In this document: positions 18,000 through 25,496 of the stretch, in pieces | Layout: every line of letters starts with the position of its first letter | Position numbering within the stretch: the stretch's first letter is position 1 | Assembly (NCBI GenBank): GCA_963740835.1 | Contig: CAVUFH010000007.1 | Coordinates: forward strand, 744,001 to 808,000 | Reading direction: 5' to 3' | Source of the DNA: CAVUFH01 sp963740835 | Lineage (GTDB): Bacteria; Actinomycetota; Acidimicrobiia; IMCC26256; PALSA-610 | Length of the DNA stretch: 64,000 nt | Made by a program: the position numbers and the translations under genes | The notes under the pieces: generated by a model | Told to the model about the DNA's origin: nothing | Database searches by the model: none | The model's input: the letters and a program-made list of their open reading frames with translations, nothing else

Positions 18000-18859
18000 C
18001 GACCGGCCGCGAGGTCGATCGCGAGGCCTTCATAGGCCGCGATCACCTCGGGACCGCCGAGCGCGGCCGAGCGATCGGCCGTGCACAACGCGATGGCGTC
18101 GAGCATGTCGTCGCCGTGGCCGGGGTCGTGGTGGAACAGCACGAGTTGCTTCGCGCCCGACTCGCGTGCGACGTGCACGGCGTAGTCGACCGTCGAGTGA
18201 CCCCAGTGGCGCTTGGGCTCGTACTCCTCCGGCGTGTGCTGCGCATCGTGGATGAGCAGGTCGACGCCATCGCACAGCTCGAGGATGTCGTGCGGCACGA
18301 AGTCGTCGGGGTCATCGGGGCAGCAGCCGGGTCCGTGGTCAGGGACGTACGCGACGGAGCGACCGTTCCACTCCACTCGGAACCCGAGCGTGAGCCCGAC
18401 GTGCCGGACGAACCGCGACCGGACCTTGGCCAACCCGATCGGGAAGTCGTCGTCGCCAGTGTCGTGGAATCGAACGTCGGCGCTCAGGCCGTCGGGTCGG
18501 ATCGGGAAGAACGGCGGGCACATGAGCTGCGCGAACACATCGCCGAGGAGCCCTTCGGCCTGACGCGGCCCGTGGATGTCGAGGGTCGACGCCCCATTGT
18601 GCACGGGCGCAAAGAACGGCAACCCCTGCACGTGGTCCCAGTGCAGGTGCGTGAGCAACACATCGGCGTGGAACTCACCGGCGCCCAGCTGGTCTCCGTA
18701 GGCGGCCAAGCCGGTCCCGAGATCGAAGATGATCGGCGGCTGTCCGTCCGGCTCGACGGCCACGCACGAGGAGTGCCCGCCGTAACGCGCGTATTGCGGA
18801 CCTTCACACGGCGTCGAGCCCCGGACGCCATGGAACCCCACACGAATCCCCCCTGACAT
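17996..18859 (-). CDS. MBL-fold metallo-hydrolase (PhnP-like)
   Basis: The 287-residue protein has the beta-lactamase-fold metal motif THLHWDHVQG and later metal ligands in VPDHGPG, LLIHDAQHT and LVLFHHDPGH. The N-terminus VGFHGVRGSTPCEGPQYARYGG with GHSSC is typical of cyclic-phosphate/phosphodiesterase-type MBL proteins. Metal-dependent hydrolysis is expected; the substrate is unknown. It heads an operon with the flavin reductase and the MauE-like gene. ATG 18859 is eight bases after a good -10, so the mRNA is probably leaderless. Confidence 0.88.
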   Translation of the reverse strand: MSGGIRVGFHGVRGSTPCEGPQYARYGGHSSCVAVEPDGQPPIIFDLGTGLAAYGDQLGAGEFHADVLLTHLHWDHVQGLPFFAPVHNGASTLDIHGPRQAEGLLGDVFAQLMCPPFFPIRPDGLSADVRFHDTGDDDFPIGLAKVRSRFVRHVGLTLGFRVEWNGRSVAYVPDHGPGCCPDDPDDFVPHDILELCDGVDLLIHDAQHTPEEYEPKRHWGHSTVDYAVHVARESGAKQLVLFHHDPGHGDDMLDAIALCTADRSAALGGPEVIAAYEGLAIDLAAGR

Positions 18860-19193
18860 GGGGCGTGAGGATACCGGTACGGATTCTGGGGTCAACTCCC
18901 CTTCTTTCTCCGGGAATCGGCTCCGGCCACGATCCTCATTGAATACCCAAACCGCGAGGTGCGGGTGTCGTGGCGGGCCTGTCGCAAGGGGTCCCCCCGG
19001 TCCCGAGGGCGGGAAGGATGACGACGGTCGGGAAGCGCACGGCCCGAGTCATACCCACGTCGGGCTCGGCAATCGTCGGCGCGATCTGCTTCCACGCTCG
19101 TTACTTCGGCACGGAGAGCCGGCGCGCCCGAGCCGCAACCCGAGAATTCCTGGATCGGGTGGTCTCGAGCCTGACGGCGCGAGGGGGCGCGCC
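18860..19193. other. 334-bp stretch with a promoter and one doubtful small frame
   Basis: The left end holds the MBL operon promoter. GGGG/CCCC repeats around 18888-18902 can form a small hairpin. The right half contains a possible short plus-strand frame (19018-19197). Nothing else is recognisable. Confidence 0.5.
18868..18895 (-). promoter_or_regulatory. Promoter of the MBL-flavin reductase-MauE operon
   Basis: On the minus strand TTGACC (18895-18890) and TATCCT (18873-18868) are separated by 16 bases. The -10 ends eight bases before ATG 18859. This is the best -35/-10 pair I found in the window. Confidence 0.6.
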
Positions 19194-19197
19194 TTAG
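19018..19197 (+). CDS. Doubtful small ORF, 59 residues
   Basis: The frame from ATG 19018 has mostly G/C third positions and encodes a basic peptide with SAIVGAICFHARYFG and a helical C-terminus (REFLDRVVSSL). An alternative GTG start exists at 18970. AAGG touches the ATG without spacing, so the start is weak. No family is recognised. It overlaps the end of the minus-strand gene at 19194 by four bases, which is compatible with a convergent gene pair. Confidence 0.3.
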   Translation: MTTVGKRTARVIPTSGSAIVGAICFHARYFGTESRRARAATREFLDRVVSSLTARGGAP

Positions 19198-19721
19198 TCC
19201 GTGGACGGAGACGGACCGGCGGCGCGCGCTTCTCGCACCGCGACCAGCGCGTCTTGCAGCTGCTGGATCCACTCGCCCTGGTGGTCACGCACGAGGCGCA
19301 CACACCACCCGAGCGCGTCCGACCGGCTGCGGGCCACGCCGCCGCCGACGAGCGTGTCGAGCACCTGGCGTTCGGGCATGCGCAGGCGGGTCATGACCGG
19401 CACCGAGAGGCTGGTGAACACCTGGCGCTCGTCGCCGCACCGCGCACCCCAGGCGACCTTGCGGCCGGTGCGGCGCTCGGCGTCGCCGGCGATGCGGATC
19501 CGGTCGGCTCGAGTCTCCTCCCGGAAGCGCTCGATCCGCGCCAGCCGGGCGGCGCGCCGCGCGGCGTCGTCGGCACCATCCGGGTAGCTCGGCTCGGGGA
19601 CCGTGCCGACCACGAGGATCTCTTCCCGGTCGACGGTCACCTCGGGTGGGGCGGTGAACCAGCCATCGGGCAGGCGGCCGGCGAACCAGGCGGTCAGCGA
19701 CTCCATGGTGATTGCGCTCAT
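19194..19721 (-). CDS. Hypothetical protein with a possible ribbon-helix-helix-like C-terminus
   Basis: The 175-residue protein begins MSAITMESLTAWFAGRLP. The middle is Arg/Glu-rich and helical. The C-terminal part VMTRLRMPERQVLDTLV followed by GVARSRSDALGWCVRLV looks like a strand-helix-helix DNA-binding unit of RHH type with an SRSDAL helix start. I do not recognise a named family. It lies just downstream of the HIT gene; the intervening bases are a tandem 8-mer repeat. A DNA-binding or HIT-linked role is inference. Confidence 0.7.
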   Translation of the reverse strand: MSAITMESLTAWFAGRLPDGWFTAPPEVTVDREEILVVGTVPEPSYPDGADDAARRAARLARIERFREETRADRIRIAGDAERRTGRKVAWGARCGDERQVFTSLSVPVMTRLRMPERQVLDTLVGGGVARSRSDALGWCVRLVRDHQGEWIQQLQDALVAVREARAAGPSPSTD

Positions 19722-19727
19722 GCGGTG

Positions 19728-19743
19728 ATTACATCATTACATC
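19728..19743. repeat. Tandem ATTACATC x2 before the RHH-like gene
   Basis: Two adjacent copies of the 8-mer end seven bases before the minus-strand start at 19721 and include the stop codon of the HIT gene. The position suits an operator, but translation-stop context alone could also explain it. Confidence 0.4.
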
Positions 19744-20168
19744 GACGGATCCGCAAGCGCGGCGCGGAGCCGGTCGGCGTACTCGTCCCGCTCCGCGTCG
19801 TCGGCGTACTTGGTGCGGGGCCAGTAGAAGCCGCGGAGGCCGTCGCCCTTGGTGCGGGGCACGACGTGGACGTGCAGGTGGGGCACCGACTGGCTCACGA
19901 CGTTGTTGCAGCTGACCCACGACCCCTGCGCCCCGAGCGCGACCGGCATCGCGGTCGCGCAGCGTTGGGCCGCGCCGAACACGGGCGCGAGCAGCTCGGG
20001 CGGAAGGTCGGAGAGCGTCACGACGTGCGCGCGCGGCAGGACGAGCACATGGCCTTTGAAGACCGGGCGCTGATCGAGGAACGCGACGACGTCTTCGTTC
20101 TCCAACACCATCGCGGCGGGCACCGAGCCCGCCGCGATGTCACAGAAGATACACCTATTGGGCGTCAA
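19737..20168 (-). CDS. HIT family hydrolase
   Basis: The 143-residue protein has the N-terminal zinc-type CIFCDIAAG, ENEDVVAFLDQRPVFKGHV and the histidine triad HLHVHVVPR. HIT enzymes hydrolyse nucleotide phosphoramidates or dinucleotide polyphosphates. The start is a TTG at 20168: the CxxC-type segment begins four residues later and no ATG or GTG fits, and GGGAAG lies just upstream. It follows the membrane-protein gene by 21 bp. Confidence 0.88.
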   Translation of the reverse strand: MTPNRCIFCDIAAGSVPAAMVLENEDVVAFLDQRPVFKGHVLVLPRAHVVTLSDLPPELLAPVFGAAQRCATAMPVALGAQGSWVSCNNVVSQSVPHLHVHVVPRTKGDGLRGFYWPRTKYADDAERDEYADRLRAALADPSM

Positions 20169-20189
20169 CGCTTCCCGGATGGTGAAGGG

Positions 20190-20852
20190 CTACGTAGCGA
20201 CCGGCTGGTTGTTGGTGACCCGGTAAAGGAACGCCGCCCCTACGTACGCGATCGGCATGGTGACGAACACGCCAATGATGCACGCGATGACGCCGAGGAA
20301 GCCCACGAGCGCGGTAAGCGCGAGCGCTATGGGCAAACCCTTCGTGGTTCGAGTCTTCTCGACGCTCGCGCTGAACGAGTCTCCCAGTCCCATGCGCTGG
20401 TCTAGGAAGTAGAACGGCGCGAATCCCAGGAAGGCGATGACGACCAGCGCACCGATACCGCAGAACAGTGCGCCGATTCCTACGCATAAGCCGAATACGA
20501 AGGAGAAGAGGATCCACTCGCCCCAGCGATCACTCGAGAACGCCTTGCCGACGTCGACGGGTTGGCCGGCGGTGATCATGAGTCCGGCGTTGAAGATGCC
20601 GATCGCAAGCATCAAGCTGATGACATAACTGACGGCCGATAGCAGGAAGAGAACCGCCGTGCTGCCGGCGAGCCGGCCGATCCCGCTGAGGATCACTTGG
20701 GCAACGAGCGGGAGCAGGATGACAAGGAGCAGCGGCCCGGCGTTCTGCTGGAACTTCTTCCAGCCGTATGAGAGCGCCGCGCCGGCATCGGGCGTCGCTC
20801 CACCTACGGGAGGCGGACCCGGCGGCACGTTCGGCGGCGGCACGTTCGACAT
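20190..20852 (-). CDS. Multi-pass membrane protein with Pro-rich N-terminus
   Basis: The 220-residue protein starts MSNVPPPNVPPGPPP, a disordered cytosolic tail, followed by about six hydrophobic segments (near residues 40-60, 63-82, 84-105, 115-150, 175-195, 197-212). The GWKKFQQNAGPLLLV entry and FLDQRMGLGDSFSASVE between helices match the family of small integral membrane proteins described as DUF975/glycerophosphodiesterase-membrane-domain-like. No catalytic site is seen. AGGAG precedes ATG 20852. It heads a run with the HIT and RHH-like genes. Confidence 0.8.
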   Translation of the reverse strand: MSNVPPPNVPPGPPPVGGATPDAGAALSYGWKKFQQNAGPLLLVILLPLVAQVILSGIGRLAGSTAVLFLLSAVSYVISLMLAIGIFNAGLMITAGQPVDVGKAFSSDRWGEWILFSFVFGLCVGIGALFCGIGALVVIAFLGFAPFYFLDQRMGLGDSFSASVEKTRTTKGLPIALALTALVGFLGVIACIIGVFVTMPIAYVGAAFLYRVTNNQPVAT

Positions 20853-20945
20853 GGCATCTCCTCGGACCGAGGTCGGTCGGCGGAGCAGAACGGTAACCGG
20901 CCCGGACCCGAAAGACGCGGACCTACCGGGACGATTCGTACGGGT

Positions 20946-21452
20946 CTACGAAGACGTCTCGTAGGGGCGCTGGCGGGGCTTGGCCGCCGCCCGCTTCGGG
21001 ACCATCACCTTCCGGCGGAAGGAGCAGACCTCCTCGCCGCGCTGGTTGTAGCCCCGGGTCTCGACGCTGACGACGCCGCGGTCCGTTTTGCTCTGCGACT
21101 CCTTCTTGTGGAGCACCTTCGTCTCCGCGTAGATGGTGTCACCGTGAAACGTCGGCAGCTTGTGCTGGAGCGACTCCACTTCGAGGTTGGCGATCGCGAC
21201 GCCGCTGACGTCCGGTACCGACATGCCGAGCACGAGCGAGTAGACGAGGTTGCCCACGACGACGTTCTTGCCGAACTGGGTCTGCGTCTCCGCGAACCAC
21301 GCGTCCGTGTGGAGCGGGTGGTGGTTCATCGTGATCATGCAGAACAGATGGTCGTCGTACTCCGTGATGGTCTTGCCGGGCCAGTGCTTGTAGACGTCGC
21401 CGGGCTCGAAGTCTTCGAAGTAGCGGCCGAACGGGCGCTCGTGAACGGTCAT
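20946..21452 (-). CDS. MaoC family dehydratase (hot-dog fold)
   Basis: The 168-residue protein has the hydratase-type motif around TITEYDDHLFCMITMNHHPLH with the Asp and His expected at the active site, then NLVYSLVLGMSV and the GDTIYAETKVLHKKES strand pair. MaoC proteins hydrate enoyl-CoA or dehydrate hydroxyacyl-CoA. The single domain suggests a homodimer. Length excludes the two-domain mesaconyl-CoA hydratase. ATG 21452 is six bases after a -10, so the mRNA is probably leaderless. Confidence 0.9.
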   Translation of the reverse strand: MTVHERPFGRYFEDFEPGDVYKHWPGKTITEYDDHLFCMITMNHHPLHTDAWFAETQTQFGKNVVVGNLVYSLVLGMSVPDVSGVAIANLEVESLQHKLPTFHGDTIYAETKVLHKKESQSKTDRGVVSVETRGYNQRGEEVCSFRRKVMVPKRAAAKPRQRPYETSS

Positions 21453-21458
21453 GCGCAG

Positions 21459-21464
21459 AGGCTA
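21459..21464 (-). promoter_or_regulatory. -10 element (TAGCCT) of the MaoC gene
   Basis: On the minus strand TAGCCT ends six bases before ATG 21452, the exact leaderless spacing. Confidence 0.55.
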
Positions 21465-21506
21465 CCGAGCACGTGTCGCGTCAGCGCCGTTCGCGCGTGG
21501 CGGCTT

Positions 21507-22283
21507 TCAGCCGGTCGTGGGCGGGCTCAGCTCGTCGAGCGGGACGCACTTGGTCAATTCGTCGAGGTACGGCGGGTCGCCGGCGGGCGGCTGCGAACCG
21601 ATGATCCCGGCGACGACCGCGTCTCGATAGTCGTTCGTCGACGCGAGCGAATCGTTGAGGCACGTCGCTTGCGTTTCGGTGATCTCGAGCGTCCCGGCGA
21701 GGCTCGACCGGAAGAACTCACCCTGCGGCACGCACCGGAAGATCGTGTCGACGATCGCGCGGCCCGTCGGCTCGTCGATCGACGCACTCTCCCGACCCTT
21801 CTGGAGCCCGTTGGCGTAGAGCGTGTGCAACTCGGCCGAAGTCCGCAGCTTGTCGTTCAGGCACGACTGCTGCTTCGCTGTGGCGCTGGTACCGAGGACC
21901 TGCCGGCTGAGATCGACGCAACCGAAGATGGCGTCGACGACCGCGCTCGCGTCGTCGTCGCTCAAGTCGGGATAGCCGGTCGCGCTGAAACCGTCCTTCT
22001 TCAACGCGCTGACGGTCAGCCCCGCGGCAATCAGCGCCTTCTCGCCGACCGCGTCGACGATCTTCTCGGCGGCGCACGCCCCTTCGGCCTTGCTGTTGAC
22101 GAGCGGATTCCCGTCGCTCTTCGCGGCGAGCGCCGTCGCGAGCGCGGTCTGGTAATCGCCCCCGGAGCCCGCCGAGGTCTTGGCGCTCGAGTCGGAGTCG
22201 CCACCGCACGCGGCGAGGAGGATCGCCGAGGCGGCGAGGAGCGCGACCACCGTGCGGGCGAACTTCATCGGGCCGAAGCTCAT
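21507..22283 (-). CDS. Lipoprotein with internally repeated cysteine-containing domains
   Basis: The 258-residue protein has a lipoprotein signal with lipobox LLAACGG (Cys26) and a Gly/Ser linker. Three similar segments follow, each pairing a conserved Cys in a helix (IFGCVDL, IFRCVPQ, TKCVPL) with CLNDKL or CLNDSL helices, so the cysteines may form disulfides. The function is unknown. ATG 22283 overlaps the stop of the acyl-CoA dehydrogenase (ATGA), giving translational coupling; an internal ATG at 22268 is an alternative. Confidence 0.8.
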   Translation of the reverse strand: MSFGPMKFARTVVALLAASAILLAACGGDSDSSAKTSAGSGGDYQTALATALAAKSDGNPLVNSKAEGACAAEKIVDAVGEKALIAAGLTVSALKKDGFSATGYPDLSDDDASAVVDAIFGCVDLSRQVLGTSATAKQQSCLNDKLRTSAELHTLYANGLQKGRESASIDEPTGRAIVDTIFRCVPQGEFFRSSLAGTLEITETQATCLNDSLASTNDYRDAVVAGIIGSQPPAGDPPYLDELTKCVPLDELSPPTTG

Positions 22284-23440
22284 CGGGTCCCTTCGTCGGC
22301 GCGGGCGAGGAGGCCACGCGCGATCACCAACCGCTGGATCTCGTTCGTGCCCTCGCCGATGATCATCAGCGGCGCATCGCGGTAGTAGCGCTCGACCGGG
22401 AGCTCGGTGGTGTAGCCGACGCCGCCGTGGATCCGCAGCGACTCGATCGCGATCTCGAAGGCGGTCTCGCTGGCGAACAACTTCGCCATCCCGGCCTCGA
22501 CATCCGTGCGTTCGCCCGCCTGCTTGCGCTCGGCGGCGCTCCGCGTCAGGAGGCGCGCGGCCTCGAGCCGCGTCGCCATGTCGGCGAGCTTCATCTGAAT
22601 CGCCTGATGCTGCGCGATCGGCTTGCCGAACGTGACGCGCTCCTGCGCGTAGGCGAGTGCGGCATCGAACGCGGCGCGGCCGACTCCGACCGCCCGCGCC
22701 GCGATGTTGATCCGGCCGACTTCGAGCGCGCCGAGGATGTAGGACAGGCCGCGTCCCGGATCGCCGAGCAATGCGTCGGCCGGGATGCGATGGTCCACGT
22801 ACGACATCTCGACCGTCTCGATGCCCTTGTAACCGAGCTTCGGGATGTTCTTGCTGACGGTCAGCCCGCCGCTGGTCGGGCCGGGCTCCTTTTCGACGAT
22901 GAAGCAGGAGATGCCTTCGTCGGTGCGCGCGGCCAGCGCGACGATGCCGGCGCGTTCGCCGTTCGTGACCCAGAACTTGGTGCCGTCGATGACGTACTCG
23001 TCGCCGTCGCGCGTTGCCCGGCACGCGATGTTGCGCGTGTCACTGCCGGCGTCGGCCTCCGACAACGAGAGGCACCCGCGGAGCTCACCCGTCGCAAGCG
23101 GCGGCAGCCAGCGTTGCCTCTGGGCCTCGGTGCCGTGGTTGACGATCAAATGCGCGGCGATCGTGTGGGTGTTGACGATGCCGGACAGCGACATCCATCC
23201 GTAGGCGAGCTCCTCGACGACGCCGATGTAGGTGAGCAGGTCGAGACCGAGGCCGCCGTACGCCTCGGGGATCGTGATGCCGAACAGGCCGAGGCCCTTC
23301 ATCTGCTCGACGATCGCGTCGGGATATTCGTCCGCGTGCTCCATTTCCGACGCAACCGGTGCCACCTCTTTCGCGATGAACCGGCGGACGGTCGCGACCA
23401 GCTCCTCGCGCACTTCCGGATCGGTTGTGGTCGCGGTCAT
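22280..23440 (-). CDS. Acyl-CoA dehydrogenase
   Basis: The 386-residue flavoenzyme has all family marks: EEHAYGG-like IPEAYGGLGLDLL, the FAD/substrate loop CLSLSEADAGSD and WVTNGERAG, AYAQERVTFGKPIAQHQA and the catalytic-base segment IIGEGTNEIQRLVIAR. It oxidises acyl-CoA to enoyl-CoA and passes electrons to ETF. Chain length cannot be fixed. A 7-codon upstream frame ends across its ATG, and the lipoprotein gene overlaps its stop. Confidence 0.95.
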   Translation of the reverse strand: MTATTTDPEVREELVATVRRFIAKEVAPVASEMEHADEYPDAIVEQMKGLGLFGITIPEAYGGLGLDLLTYIGVVEELAYGWMSLSGIVNTHTIAAHLIVNHGTEAQRQRWLPPLATGELRGCLSLSEADAGSDTRNIACRATRDGDEYVIDGTKFWVTNGERAGIVALAARTDEGISCFIVEKEPGPTSGGLTVSKNIPKLGYKGIETVEMSYVDHRIPADALLGDPGRGLSYILGALEVGRINIAARAVGVGRAAFDAALAYAQERVTFGKPIAQHQAIQMKLADMATRLEAARLLTRSAAERKQAGERTDVEAGMAKLFASETAFEIAIESLRIHGGVGYTTELPVERYYRDAPLMIIGEGTNEIQRLVIARGLLARADEGTR

Positions 23441-23460
23441 ATCGAGGAACCTGCGGTCAT
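23437..23460 (-). CDS. Seven-codon upstream frame (MTAGSSI) coupled to the acyl-CoA dehydrogenase
   Basis: ATG 23460 lies eight bases after TAGCGT and the frame stops at a TGA that overlaps the dehydrogenase ATG (sequence ATATGACC). A transcript from that -10 would be leaderless for this mini-frame, and ribosomes ending there could reinitiate on the enzyme. No Shine-Dalgarno precedes the enzyme ATG. Confidence 0.35.
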   Translation of the reverse strand: MTAGSSI

Positions 23461-23468
23461 GACGGGCA

Positions 23469-23474
23469 ACGCTA
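23469..23474 (-). promoter_or_regulatory. -10 element (TAGCGT) upstream of the acyl-CoA dehydrogenase
   Basis: On the minus strand TAGCGT ends eight bases before the mini-frame ATG 23460 and 28 bases before the enzyme ATG 23440. Confidence 0.5.
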
Positions 23475-23551
23475 CCGATCGCGTCCGGTCGCGGGCAGGC
23501 GCGACGAGGGGCCCCGAGCGCGGCGACGGCGCCGGTACCGTACGAGGGCTC

Positions 23552-25420
23552 ATGATGAACCACCAGACGATCAGCGGCTTCCGCCGCGACGACACGATCC
23601 GGCAGCGCAAGTTCAACCGGGTCGTGGCGCGCCGCGCGCTCGGATTCGCGCGTCCATACCGCAAGGAGCTGATCGGCTTCGTTCTGGTGGTGATCGCGGG
23701 CGCGGTGACCACGGCAATCCCACCGTTGCTGTTCCGGAGCCTGATCGACACCGCCGTCCCCGACAAGAACCGCGCGCTCGTCGCCTATCTGGCCCTGGCT
23801 GCGGTCGGCCTCGCGTTTGCGAACGCCATGCTCTCGCTCGTGCAGCGGTGGTTCTCGGCGAGGATCGGCGAAGGCCTCATCTACGACCTGCGCGTCCAGC
23901 TCTTCGACCATGTCCAGCGGATGCCGCTCGCGTTCTTCACACGCGCGCAGACCGGAGCGCTGCAGACCCGGCTCAACTCGGACGTCGTCGGTGCACAGCA
24001 GGCCGTGACCAGCACGCTCGGCACCGTTCTGTCGAACATCATCGGAATCGCGGTGACGCTGACGATCATGTTCGCGCTCAACTGGCAGTTGACGACCTTG
24101 ACGTTGCTCGTACTCCCCGCGTTCATCTGGCCGGCCCGCCGACTCGGGCCACGACTGCAGACACTCACCCGCGAGGGCATGCAGCTGAACGCGGAGATGA
24201 ACAACCTCACCGCCGAACGCTTCAATGTCGCCGGCGCGCTCGTCGCGAAGTTGTTCGGGCGACCGGGCGTCGATCGCGACGAGTTCGAACGTCGCGCGCG
24301 CGGCGTGCGCGATGTCGGCATCCGCACCGCGATGTACGGCCGCGTGCTGTTCGTCGCGCTCGGCCTCGTCGCCGCGGTGGGCACCGCCGTCGTCTATCTG
24401 ATCGGCGGCAACCTCGCGGTGTCGGGAACGCTTACGGCCGGCACGATCGCCGCCTTCGTCATCTACGTGGGCCAGATCTACCAACCGCTCGCACAGCTCT
24501 CGAACGCCCGCGTCGATGTCATCACCACGCTCGTCTCGTTCGAGCGGGTGTTCGAGGTCCTCGACTTCCCACCGGCCATCGTCGACGAACCGGCGGCCGG
24601 GACCCTGATGGACGCGCGTGGCGCGATCGAGTTCGACCACGTCTGGTTCCGCCATCCGCCGGGCGCCGTCGTCTCGCTCGCGTCGCTCGAAGCGGCCGGC
24701 ACCGCCGGATCGACGGAACCGAGCGAATGGATCCTGCGTGACGTCTCGTTGAAGGTCGAACCCGGTGAGACGGTCGCGTTGGTCGGTCCCTCCGGCGCGG
24801 GCAAGACGACGATCGCGATGCTTGTGCCCAGGGTGTACGAGGTGGTCGAGGGCGCGGTGCGCGTCGACGGCACGGACGTGCGCGAGCTGACCCAGGAATC
24901 ACTGCACGCCGCGGTCGGGCTCGTCGCCCAGGACCCGCACCTGTTCCACGACTCGATCGGCGCCAACCTGCGGTTCGCCCGTCCCGATGCCACCGACGCC
25001 GAGCTCGAGCACGCGTTGCGGGCCGCGCGGTTGTGGGACGTCGTGCTCGCACTGCCCGCCGGCCTCGACACGATCGTCGGCGAGCGCGGGTACCGGATGT
25101 CGGGTGGCGAGAAGCAGCGCCTCGCGATCGCGCGCGTGCTGTTGAAGGATCCTGCGATCGTCATCCTCGACGAAGCGACCTCGCACCTCGACTCCACCTC
25201 GGAGGTCGCGATCCAGGACGCGCTCGACGAAGCGCTCCGCGGCCGGACCGCCGTCGTGATCGCGCACCGGCTCTCCACCGTCGTCGGCGCCGACCGCATC
25301 CTTGTCGTCGACGCCGGACGGATCGTCGAGAGCGGCACCCACGAGCAATTGCTCGCCCGGCGCGGTCTGTACGCCGACCTGTACCGCAGTCAGCTGCGCT
25401 CCCACGCGGAGACGGCCTGA
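23552..25420 (+). CDS. ABC exporter (fused membrane and ATPase domains), probable homodimer
   Basis: The 622-residue protein has six membrane helices (about residues 30-310) and a nucleotide-binding domain. Motifs: Walker A GPSGAGKTT, Q loop LVAQDPHLFHD, signature MSGGEKQR, Walker B VILDEAT, H loop AHRLST. All catalytic residues are canonical, and no partner gene is adjacent, so a homodimer is expected. An insert of about 25 residues (VVSLASLEAAGTAGSTEPSE) interrupts the strand before Walker A, an unusual place. GAGGG upstream supports ATG 23552, with ATG 23555 in the same frame. Confidence 0.93.
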   Translation: MMNHQTISGFRRDDTIRQRKFNRVVARRALGFARPYRKELIGFVLVVIAGAVTTAIPPLLFRSLIDTAVPDKNRALVAYLALAAVGLAFANAMLSLVQRWFSARIGEGLIYDLRVQLFDHVQRMPLAFFTRAQTGALQTRLNSDVVGAQQAVTSTLGTVLSNIIGIAVTLTIMFALNWQLTTLTLLVLPAFIWPARRLGPRLQTLTREGMQLNAEMNNLTAERFNVAGALVAKLFGRPGVDRDEFERRARGVRDVGIRTAMYGRVLFVALGLVAAVGTAVVYLIGGNLAVSGTLTAGTIAAFVIYVGQIYQPLAQLSNARVDVITTLVSFERVFEVLDFPPAIVDEPAAGTLMDARGAIEFDHVWFRHPPGAVVSLASLEAAGTAGSTEPSEWILRDVSLKVEPGETVALVGPSGAGKTTIAMLVPRVYEVVEGAVRVDGTDVRELTQESLHAAVGLVAQDPHLFHDSIGANLRFARPDATDAELEHALRAARLWDVVLALPAGLDTIVGERGYRMSGGEKQRLAIARVLLKDPAIVILDEATSHLDSTSEVAIQDALDEALRGRTAVVIAHRLSTVVGADRILVVDAGRIVESGTHEQLLARRGLYADLYRSQLRSHAETA

Positions 25421-25496
25421 CGCCTGCGCCGACCGACCCCACAACTAGGCTTCCTGGGTTCGTCGGCACGGATGCGCGCTCCTGAGACGGCTCCGC

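Noticed and set aside
18885..18915. GGGG/CCCC hairpin followed by TTCTTTCT as a rho-independent terminator
   Set aside because: The stem has four pairs only, no plus-strand gene ends there and the same bases hold the -35 of the MBL promoter.
22427..23551. Possible N-terminal extension of the ABC exporter at 23552 into the acyl-CoA dehydrogenase region
   Set aside because: The extension is antisense to the dehydrogenase; ATG 23552 has a ribosome site and the exporter fold starts there.
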